DNA of 64,000 nucleotides from an uncultured Gemmataceae bacterium (lineage in GTDB: Bacteria > Planctomycetota > Planctomycetia > Gemmatales > Gemmataceae), in the NCBI GenBank assembly GCA_937923405.1, contig CALDUY010000002.1:372001-436000 (forward strand), given 5' to 3'. This document shows, in pieces, positions 27,384-34,263 of this stretch. The notes below the pieces were generated by a model. That model did no database searches. It was given only the letters and a program-made list of their open reading frames with translations, and was not told where the DNA came from. Position 1 is the stretch's first letter. Every line of letters starts with the position of its first letter. Position numbers and translations under genes: made by a program.

Positions 27384-27653
27384 TCAGCGTCCTTGCTGAA
27401 TCGGTTGTCGTTGTTCCTGGGTTCCAGTCGAACTCGGAGCCGCGGGTTGTTTCTCATCCTGTTCCCGTTCGATGGTGATCTGGCCAATTTCTGTGGCCTT
27501 GATTTTGGCCTGACCGAGCAGCTTGTCGACGATCGCTCGATGAGCCTGTTCATGCTCATGGGGCAGGGTGTCCTCGTCTCCGTGCAAGGAGATGATAATA
27601 TTTTTCTTGCCAGTTTTCGGATCTGGAATAAGTCGTATAATCATTTCCGCCAT
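27384..27653 (-). CDS. Small FtsH-associated protein of unknown function (89 residues)
   Basis: The protein opens MAEMIIRLIPDPKTGKKNII followed by ISLHGDEDTLPHEHEQAHRA, a short beta-hairpin then charged helix. I associate this opening with small peptides reported next to FtsH-like proteases in conflict systems, but cannot confirm it by search. The C-terminal third is Gln/Pro/Arg-rich and probably disordered. An AAGGAG sits seven bases before the ATG, which supports translation. It is 24 bases after the FtsH-like gene and 61 bases before the large unknown gene. It could be a substrate, activator or adaptor of the protease (inference). Confidence 0.7.
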   Translation of the reverse strand: MAEMIIRLIPDPKTGKKNIIISLHGDEDTLPHEHEQAHRAIVDKLLGQAKIKATEIGQITIEREQDEKQPAAPSSTGTQEQRQPIQQGR

Positions 27654-27677
27654 TGTGGATCTCCTTAATAAGTTTAA

Positions 27678-29843
27678 TTACTCCAGTTTCACCTTCTCTC
27701 GTGAGCGCGGCTTCTTGTCGATGTCGGCCGCCGACTTCTTCGCCTCATCAGCGGGTTGCATCTTGCCCAGTTCCTTCGCCTCGATGGTTTTCTTGCGAAT
27801 CACCTCGTCGCGAAGCCATTCCAGTGCGGCCCGATGCTCTTTCAACAGTGTTTGCGCTCGTGTCTGCTGTTCGTGAATCAGCCGTGACACTTCTTTGTCA
27901 ATCAGTAGTTTATGTTCCTCGGACAAGCCATCATAGCGTTGGCCATCGCGTGGCGAGCGGTACTGCCGTAGCCCAGTTTCGCCTTCGCCCATGCCGTAGG
28001 TTTCGACCAGGAGATGAGCGAGGATAGTGGCACGCACTAGATCACTGCCGCCAGCTCCGGTGGAAATGTCGTTGAGTAGAAGTCGTTCGGCCTCGATGCC
28101 GCCGAGCAAGACGCAGAGATCATCGAGCATCTGATTGCGGGTCATACCCAGCCGACGGGTTTCGTCTTGCTTGAAACGGACATAGGCCGGTGCCCAGGAC
28201 ATTTCACTTTGGATAGTGATGCGCTCGGGAGAAGGATGGTTGGGGCAATGAGTGGCGACGATAAAGTGTCCGGCTTCGTGCGTGGCAAGCAGCTGCTCCT
28301 CGCGAGGCGTGAGATTGAGTTTTTCCTCGTATTCGGTCAAGGCACGATCAATATCCTTGGTGACGGTCTCATCGGTTCGCCCCTCGCGTAGTCGTAGTCG
28401 AGCAATGCCACGACACAGGGCGTTGATGTGGTCGCCGGAAAACGGCGTGCCCTGCGAAGTCTGATAGCCTTCTCCCGTGCGGCGAACGGCATACTCCAGC
28501 GCTTCCTCGTTCATTTTCAGCGACATTTTTTGATCGTAGATCTTGAAGATCTCCCGGCGAGCGTCGGCATCGGGATAGGGAATGTGCAGATGAAACTCGA
28601 ATCGTCCCGGACGAAGTAGAGCTGGATCCAAACTTTCCACGAAGTTCGTGGTACCGACCACGAAGACCATTTCTTCACGATGGAAGCCGTCCATCTCAGT
28701 GAGTAACTGGTTGACCATCGAGTGTTCGACGCCGCTGCCGGTGTAGGTGCCCCGTGCCGTGGCAAAGGAATCGAGTTCGTCGAAGACGATGATCGAGGGG
28801 GCCGACTGCCGGGCACGATGGAAGATCTGGCGGAGATTGTCTTCCGATTCGCCGACCCATTTGCTCTTCAGTTCGGGGCCAGAGACGATGGTGACGGCCG
28901 CGCCGATTTCTGAGGCCATCGCTTTGGCGAAGAGCGTTTTGCCGGTACCGGGTGGACCCCAAAAGATCATTCCCTTTGGTAAAAGATCTTCAATGTTTTT
29001 GATTTCCACTTCCGAAGTTAGCTGCTCCTTGCGAGCGAGGAGATTGAGGATCTCGTTTCTCAGCTGCTCCTTAACCTTGGCATATCCACCGATATCATGG
29101 TCCAGTGAAATCGTCGGAATTTCCATGGTGCCGCCTAGTGTGGCTTGTCGCAGCTGACGGTAGGCCTTTTGAGGGTTGGCGGGATAGTCTTCCCCTTCCA
29201 ACGTTGACAGCAGCTTGCGCAGGCGGACCGCGTTGAGGCCGGAGACGTATTTGTACAGTCCCCAGGGGTTAAATTCGCGACCGAACTTGCGGCTTTCTTT
29301 ACGGGTGATGAGTCGCCCTAACCGTGCCCGATTGATGCCCAGCACGCTCAGATGATGGGTGAACAGATTCTCGATCACCTTGGGAATCTGGAAGCTGGGA
29401 TCCTTGAAGCCTAACCAGACGAGCTCGGGATTCTCGTACAGCAGAGGGATGACTTCGCGAGCCTCAGCGGTAAGACCACCCTGGCTAGTGGTCAAGAGAT
29501 CGAGATGCGGTAGAACGACGACCCGACGTTCGACCGCGCCGCGGACCGCCTCGCGGAGCTGGGCGATCATTGTGCCGATCATTCCCGTGGGTACCGGCCC
29601 TTGTTGATCCTCAGGTCGAGGCCTGCCGTCGAGATAAAGACAGCGGAGGTTGACAGCACGCAAGCGATTGCGAATATTAAGATATAAATAGGGTGAAATA
29701 TCCTTGTCGCACTCCACCAGGGTAGGTAAGCCGCGTTGTAGTTTGGAGGCGACTTCGGCCAGTTCTCCAGCGTAGGCGGCCTCAACGGCCTCTTCAGCGG
29801 TCAATTCTTGAGGTAGATCGTTCTCAGGAATAATAACAGACAT
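27678..29843 (-). CDS. Soluble FtsH-like AAA+ ATPase / M41 metalloprotease
   Basis: The 721-residue protein carries an N-terminal region of about 230 residues with VVVLPHLDLL and WLGFKDPSFQ, which looks like a degenerate AAA module with no Walker A. The active AAA+ domain follows (about 245-490): Walker A GPPGTGKT (296-303), Walker B IIVFDELD (351-358) and the arginine region ALLRPGRFEFHL. The M41 peptidase domain has HEAGH (522-526) and the third metal-ligand Asp in STGAGGSDLVRAT, so the protease looks intact. No membrane helix is present, unlike housekeeping FtsH. I chose the ATG at 29843, with GGGAG five bases upstream, over the TTG at 29855. A Lys-rich tail ends the protein. It is central to a six-gene operon. 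Confidence 0.88.
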   Translation of the reverse strand: MSVIIPENDLPQELTAEEAVEAAYAGELAEVASKLQRGLPTLVECDKDISPYLYLNIRNRLRAVNLRCLYLDGRPRPEDQQGPVPTGMIGTMIAQLREAVRGAVERRVVVLPHLDLLTTSQGGLTAEAREVIPLLYENPELVWLGFKDPSFQIPKVIENLFTHHLSVLGINRARLGRLITRKESRKFGREFNPWGLYKYVSGLNAVRLRKLLSTLEGEDYPANPQKAYRQLRQATLGGTMEIPTISLDHDIGGYAKVKEQLRNEILNLLARKEQLTSEVEIKNIEDLLPKGMIFWGPPGTGKTLFAKAMASEIGAAVTIVSGPELKSKWVGESEDNLRQIFHRARQSAPSIIVFDELDSFATARGTYTGSGVEHSMVNQLLTEMDGFHREEMVFVVGTTNFVESLDPALLRPGRFEFHLHIPYPDADARREIFKIYDQKMSLKMNEEALEYAVRRTGEGYQTSQGTPFSGDHINALCRGIARLRLREGRTDETVTKDIDRALTEYEEKLNLTPREEQLLATHEAGHFIVATHCPNHPSPERITIQSEMSWAPAYVRFKQDETRRLGMTRNQMLDDLCVLLGGIEAERLLLNDISTGAGGSDLVRATILAHLLVETYGMGEGETGLRQYRSPRDGQRYDGLSEEHKLLIDKEVSRLIHEQQTRAQTLLKEHRAALEWLRDEVIRKKTIEAKELGKMQPADEAKKSAADIDKKPRSREKVKLE

Positions 29844-29920
29844 GTTCACTCCCAAAGGAGGAAAGCCGACGGCTCAACCCAGGAGGAGATGAGAGGGCCG
29901 TCTGCCAAATTCTCCTTAAC

Positions 29921-30490
29921 CTAGACTTCGACGACGATGGTCAACGAACCCGATTGAGGATCTTCGGTCATTTCCTTGATCTGACCCATCGAGGCGGCTT
30001 TCCGTTTGAGAGCTTCGGCGGTGACTCTGTTCACCACTTTATCCAGATCTTGGCGCAAATCACCGAGCTTGCCTTCGAGTTTGTCGGTAACTTTGCCTTG
30101 CAACTCCGAGGTCTTCTTCTCGACTTTCCGTTCCAGATCTTTTTGAAGCTCTTGCCTTAACCCTTCGCGGATTTGGCTGGCATGTGGTCCAATATCATCG
30201 TAGGCGCGGCCATGGCGTTCCCCTTCGATTTTGGTAGTCTCTGCGGCCTCGGAAGAGACAGTCACTTTGCCCGTTTCGGTATCCACGGTGACCACGACTC
30301 CGTCTTCTTCTTTGACCAACAAGTTGCTGTCGCGACGAAACCCATCTTTCTCAAGTTCGTCGGCCAGCAGTTGAGACATTTGTTCCTTGGGAAGAATCTC
30401 CAGGATCTCTAGTTCGGTACTAATGCTGTCCTCGGCCTTGATGACCTTGTTCACGCATTCACGGACACTAACGCGATAAGAACGACTCAT
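29921..30490 (-). CDS. Unknown operon protein with coiled coil (189 residues)
   Basis: Residues 1-80 form an alpha/beta domain beginning MSRSYRVSVRECVNKVIKAE, with repeated beta pairs (VVVTVDTETGKVTVSSEA). Residues 95-165 form a strong charged coiled coil (repeats of LRQELQKDLERKVEKKTSEL and similar). The protein ends with a beta-strand SLTIVVEV. No enzymatic motif is seen. A GAGG is about eight bases before the ATG at 30490; an in-frame upstream extension would run into the neighbouring gene. It is the second gene of the MoxR/FtsH operon and may be an adaptor or assembly factor (inference). Confidence 0.7.
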   Translation of the reverse strand: MSRSYRVSVRECVNKVIKAEDSISTELEILEILPKEQMSQLLADELEKDGFRRDSNLLVKEEDGVVVTVDTETGKVTVSSEAAETTKIEGERHGRAYDDIGPHASQIREGLRQELQKDLERKVEKKTSELQGKVTDKLEGKLGDLRQDLDKVVNRVTAEALKRKAASMGQIKEMTEDPQSGSLTIVVEV

Positions 30491-30528
30491 GAGTAACCTC
30501 GCGGGTAAGTTAAAGACCGGGGAAAAGT

Positions 30529-31608
30529 TCATGGAGCAGCTTGAGCTTGGGCCTGACGCATGGGATCGAGTGCCCGAATAATTTGCTGAGCACGCAGAAC
30601 AAGTTGATCGCCTTGATGTTGTTCCCAGTCCTCCAGCCAAAGCTGAGCAGCGGGATATTCGTCATCGAAGCGCCAGACACTCCGCGCCCAGCGGGTCCAG
30701 CCGGCTAGGCGCTCCAAGCAGCGTAAGAACGAAGTAGCAGCTTGATAGGTGGCCGCTCGGTCGGCGAGACGTTGTCCGGACATTTCTAGCGAACTGACCC
30801 ACAGGCGATGATCGACGTGGGGGCCGAGCAGTCGATGAGCTGCCTGCAGAAGAAACCGCGCCAGATCGCGACGATTGGCTGTTTCACAGGCCGTCAAGAA
30901 CTGGGTCAGGACGCGCTCCTGACTGTGTCCCAGTGCCCGCATGGCGGCGGGCTGTTCGATGCGCTCCTTGCTACATTCCACGTGGATCCACCGTGCCATC
31001 AGTTCGGGCTGCAACGCTTCCAGGATACACGACCTGGGGCTTTCCATCCAGGGCACGAAGCTTGCCGCGACAGGCTCGGGCACTTGAGTAAAATCTTCGG
31101 GATAGGCCAGCCAGCACAGGCCATGCCGCTGAAACGGTTCCTGAAGACAGAAGGTCGGCGTATTCACCCTGTCCAAAGCCTCTCGCAATCCCTCGTGAGC
31201 AAAGTAAAGCAGTAAGAGATCTCCGGTGGAAAGCTGGTCATGGTTGGGCGTCCAAGCGGGCTGTTTGTCGCCTAGTCGAACAGCGGTAATCCACAGCAAG
31301 AAGTGCATCGCCTGTTCGGAAAAGAGCAGGCCCAATTGATTGGGGGCGGTGCGTTGCCACAGTCGCCCTGTCGTTTTTTTCAGGGCACGCAGAAACGGCT
31401 CATCGCGCCAGGCTCCGCGGCGGGCCAGCTCGTAGACGCAACCTTTGGCCAGCGCCGTGCGAATGAGCCGTACCGCTCCCGGTGAGAGGCACGCGGGCAT
31501 ATCGTAGCGCGCTTCCAATTCGCGTTTGGCCCGGCTAAGCGGTTCCTTGCGAAGGAAGAAGTACAGCAGCCTTAACAGACTGGCCTCAAAGCGCGAGACT
31601 TTTTGCAT
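30529..31608 (-). CDS. Unknown operon protein, first gene of MoxR/FtsH locus (359 residues)
   Basis: The protein begins MQKVSRFEASLLRLLYFFLR and is mostly helical, rich in Leu, Ala, Arg and Trp. No transmembrane segment, signal peptide or catalytic motif is evident. Its length and Trp/Leu-rich composition resemble the uncharacterised 'X' proteins found with FtsH/MoxR ternary systems, as I recall. It is the 5'-most gene of the six-gene operon: 38 bases separate its stop from the next start. A weak AAGGA lies about 13 bases before the ATG. The operon promoter should lie within 31609-31964. Confidence 0.65.
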   Translation of the reverse strand: MQKVSRFEASLLRLLYFFLRKEPLSRAKRELEARYDMPACLSPGAVRLIRTALAKGCVYELARRGAWRDEPFLRALKKTTGRLWQRTAPNQLGLLFSEQAMHFLLWITAVRLGDKQPAWTPNHDQLSTGDLLLLYFAHEGLREALDRVNTPTFCLQEPFQRHGLCWLAYPEDFTQVPEPVAASFVPWMESPRSCILEALQPELMARWIHVECSKERIEQPAAMRALGHSQERVLTQFLTACETANRRDLARFLLQAAHRLLGPHVDHRLWVSSLEMSGQRLADRAATYQAATSFLRCLERLAGWTRWARSVWRFDDEYPAAQLWLEDWEQHQGDQLVLRAQQIIRALDPMRQAQAQAAP

Positions 31609-31964
31609 TCGATTCTTGGTTTCCTTTTAAGTGAGTGGCTGCTTCTTGCTGAACCGGTTATTTGCCTTTGAGGTTCACCGTGGAACTACTCAGGGATTGC
31701 ACGCTGGTAGAGAAGGGAATCCGGGGGGGATTTTTCCCTCTCCGTTGATCGTCCGTGACGAACAGCATTGTTGCCGTGTCGCGAGAGGAGTGTACCTCCT
31801 TGTGCCTTGTCCGAACGAGATGGCGCAAACCGCACCAACAGATTATACCGCGCTGAGGAACGCTTCACTACCCACGAACCGAGAACGAATTCTCTCGGCA
31901 CGTCTCACCGGGACTTGGTAGGATGATCTACTCCAGCAGAAAACCATGTTAAGGTTATGGCTGT
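31609..31964. other. Divergent intergenic region, 356 bases
   Basis: This region lies between the first gene of the MoxR/FtsH operon (minus) and the hemolysin III-like gene (plus) and should hold promoters for both. It contains an imperfect hairpin, GAGAAGGGAA (31710-31719) pairing with TTCCCTCTC (31734-31742), and the 20-base palindrome at 31879-31898. A plus-strand frame of 96 codons (31631-31921) has no family likeness and I do not call it a gene. Confidence 0.5.
31879..31898. promoter_or_regulatory. Operator-like palindrome upstream of the hemolysin III-like gene
   Basis: CCGAGA (31879-31884), eight bases, and TCTCGG (31893-31898) form a symmetric site with the core GAGAACGAATTCTC. It is 66 bases before the plus-strand start and 270 bases upstream of the minus-strand operon start. 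Dyad symmetry of this size fits a dimeric repressor site, but no regulator is linked. Confidence 0.3.
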
Positions 31965-32699
31965 ATGTCGTTGTTCGGGATGATGTTTCGAGAACCAGTG
32001 AGTGCCTGGACTCACCTGCTGTGGTTCCTCGCTGCGGTTCCGGCGCTGCTTCCCCTTTGGCAAGCCGCAGGAACCGACCCAGTCAAGCGGCGTGGAGCGA
32101 TGATCTTCGGCGCTTCGCTCGTCTTCTGTTCTGCTAGTTCGTTTCTCTTCCACGCCGTTCCGCGGACGTTTCTGCCCTTATTTCAAACGATGGATCATGT
32201 CGGCATCTTTCTGCTCATTGCAGGGACAGTAACGCCGATCGGTTTAGTCATCCTTGATGGTCGAGGGCGGTTGGCCTTGGTTGGGGGAATCTGGTTGCTG
32301 GCTTTCGTTGGCATCAGTCTGCGGCTTCATGCCTACCCGACGATGGAAGTGATGACCGCCTTGTATCTGTTCATGGGTTGGATCGGCTGTCTAGCCTACG
32401 GTGAGCTGGCACGAAGATTGACTCATGCGGGAGTAAGGCTGCTGTGGATCGGCGGATTGCTCTACTCCGTGGGAGCGATTCTTAACGGGCTGCATCATCC
32501 GGTACTAGTGCCCGGCTGGTTCGAGGCGCACGAACTGTTTCATCTCTTGGTCATGGCCGGCAGCGCTTGCCATTTTGTCTTCATTCAGCGTGTGGTGATG
32601 GGCTATCCCCGGCGACGTCTTCTAGTACAGATGGCGCGTGGCACTTTACCGATGGAACACGCGCAGGAGCGGGTCGTCATTGTCGAGGGACAACGCTAA
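31965..32699 (+). CDS. Hemolysin III family (PAQR-like) membrane protein
   Basis: The 244-residue protein has seven predicted membrane segments. The family-defining pattern is visible: Ser and His in SASSFLFHAVP, MDHVGIFLLIAGTVTPIGL, and the C-terminal HHPVLVPGWFEAHELFHLLV with metal-ligand His residues. PAQR proteins are thought to be zinc-dependent ceramidase-like hydrolases; the bacterial hemolysin III name is historical. The length is normal. Its last 54 bases overlap, tail to tail, the 3' end of the minus-strand SUMF1 gene. Confidence 0.9.
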   Translation: MSLFGMMFREPVSAWTHLLWFLAAVPALLPLWQAAGTDPVKRRGAMIFGASLVFCSASSFLFHAVPRTFLPLFQTMDHVGIFLLIAGTVTPIGLVILDGRGRLALVGGIWLLAFVGISLRLHAYPTMEVMTALYLFMGWIGCLAYGELARRLTHAGVRLLWIGGLLYSVGAILNGLHHPVLVPGWFEAHELFHLLVMAGSACHFVFIQRVVMGYPRRRLLVQMARGTLPMEHAQERVVIVEGQR

Positions 32700-33674
32700 T
32701 CTAGCTCCCCAGTGAGGGGCGCTCTCTTGTGGCTCTGCCCAGCCGCGGCAAGAGGACGTCGCATCTGTGTAGCGGTTTTCAAACGAACCGCCCCGAAGTA
32801 CCCGAATCGTTCGGTACTCCAACTCATAAACGGGGTCGGTCTGATCGTCGAGAGAGAACGGACGGCGGCCATCCAGACACCATTCCCAAACGCTGCCGTG
32901 CATGTCGAACAAGCCCCAGGCGTTTGGCTCCTTTAACTCGACGGGATGCTGTTCACGCTTCGAGTCGACCATGTGCCAGCCCACGCGATTCGCGTCCTCT
33001 TGAGTTGAGCCGGAACAGAACGGCGTGCGCGTGGTGGCTCGACAGGCATACTCCCATTCCGCCTCGGTGGGGAGACGAAACGGCAACCCGGTGCGGCTCC
33101 TCAGGGAGCGGCAGGCTTCGCGTAGCATGTCCCAACTAAGTCCGGTGGCGGGCAAATCCGCGCTCCGATCACGTAGGTTGGGCGGAGCATTGGTGATAGT
33201 CTGCCATTGCTGAACCGTCAGTGCTGTTCGTCCCAACCAGAACCCTCGTGTTAAACGAACGAAGTGGCGCGGCCCTTCGTTGGGATAACGAAACGATTGC
33301 CGACGAGGACTTCCCATCCAGAATGAACCTGGTGGAATGAGGCAGAATTCCAATCGCGTCTGGTGGTCTACGGAGACGATGAGTTCGGGCACGATAGGGC
33401 GAACTCCAGCAGCGAGGAGTTGTTGCATTCGCTGTTCTCGGTCGCGGCGTCCTCGGCTGCGAAACGAAGCTTTTCGTAGCCACTCGCGCAACCGAGTCAG
33501 TTCGGCCTGCTGCGGCAAATCGGCTTCTTCAAAGACATCGGCCAGAGCCAGCCAGGCGCAATCATCTCCCGGGTCGTCGGCTAAAGCGGTTAGTAGGCTG
33601 TCTAGAATCGCACCCGCACCAGGAATTGCTCTGGTCCATGACTTGACCCGAATAGCCGAATCTGTGGAAATCAA
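32646..33674 (-). CDS. TIGR02996-type N-terminal domain fused to SUMF1/FGE-like domain
   Basis: The 342-residue protein has a short N-terminal module (about residues 20-68, LLTALADDPGDDCAWLALAD and VFEEADLPQQAELTRLREWL), typical of Gemmata-group repeat-companion domains, followed by a formylglycine-generating-enzyme-like domain (about 110-330, IPPGSFWMGSPRR, FRLPTEAEWEYACR, GSVWEWCLDG, VLRGGSFENRYTDATSSCRG). Only one Cys is seen near the position of the FGE active-site pair, so oxidase activity is doubtful. FGE-sulfatase domains are abundant in planctomycetes, often as ligand-binding modules. The start is a TTG with GGGGAG eight bases upstream. Its 3' end overlaps the hemolysin III gene. Confidence 0.85.
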   Translation of the reverse strand: MISTDSAIRVKSWTRAIPGAGAILDSLLTALADDPGDDCAWLALADVFEEADLPQQAELTRLREWLRKASFRSRGRRDREQRMQQLLAAGVRPIVPELIVSVDHQTRLEFCLIPPGSFWMGSPRRQSFRYPNEGPRHFVRLTRGFWLGRTALTVQQWQTITNAPPNLRDRSADLPATGLSWDMLREACRSLRSRTGLPFRLPTEAEWEYACRATTRTPFCSGSTQEDANRVGWHMVDSKREQHPVELKEPNAWGLFDMHGSVWEWCLDGRRPFSLDDQTDPVYELEYRTIRVLRGGSFENRYTDATSSCRGWAEPQESAPHWGARLALSLDNDDPLLRVFHR

Positions 33675-33707
33675 CGAAGGTTCTCCCCGTAGTCAGGAGT
33701 CCTAACC

Positions 33708-34118
33708 GTGAACCAAATCCAGGGCATCGTCGAAACTGCGATCTATGCGGAGGATCTAGATGCCGCTCTTCTATTCTACCGGGATTTACTTGGCCTGGAG
33801 TTCGTCACTCAGGAGAAAGATCGCCACGTTTTTTTTCGTGTCGGGACCTCGAACATGCTGCTCATCTTTCGTGCCGAGACGACATTGCAGGGCGATCATC
33901 TTCCGCCCCACGGCGCGATCGGACCAAGCCATTTTGCCTTTGCCATTCTCGCTGAAAGTCTTCCCTACTGGCGTCAGCGATTAGCTCAATACGGGGTGGC
34001 GATCGAGAAAGAAGTCACTTGGCCGACCGGTTCCATCTCGTTGTACTTTCGCGATCCTGCGGGCAATGCGGTCGAACTGCTCACGCCGGGCTTGTGGGGA
34101 TTGCCTTCGGGCTGGTGA
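33708..34118 (+). CDS. VOC family (glyoxalase/bleomycin resistance-like) protein
   Basis: The 136-residue protein is a single vicinal-oxygen-chelate domain pair: IVETAIYAEDLDAALLFYRD at the start and ISLYFRDPAGNAVELLTPG near the end, with the Glu and His-type metal positions in the usual places. Members include glyoxalase I, dioxygenases and antibiotic-binding proteins. The specific reaction cannot be told. The start is a GTG at 33708, divergent from the SUMF1 gene with 33 bases between starts. Confidence 0.88.
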   Translation: MNQIQGIVETAIYAEDLDAALLFYRDLLGLEFVTQEKDRHVFFRVGTSNMLLIFRAETTLQGDHLPPHGAIGPSHFAFAILAESLPYWRQRLAQYGVAIEKEVTWPTGSISLYFRDPAGNAVELLTPGLWGLPSGW

Positions 34119-34263
34119 GCGAGCTGATCAAAAACTCTCTTCGATATTTTTTGACGAGGGAATTGCTTGTCGTCGGCAGTGGAATAACTCATACTGAGAG
34201 TAGGCCCACCTGCTTCTAACTCTGCACCCACCAACCAGGTTCTCTCCTCAGGAAATTTAGCCA

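Noticed and set aside
31631..31921. 96-codon plus-strand frame between the MoxR/FtsH operon and the hemolysin III-like gene
   Set aside because: No ribosome site, domain likeness or conserved-looking segment; the region is better read as a promoter region.
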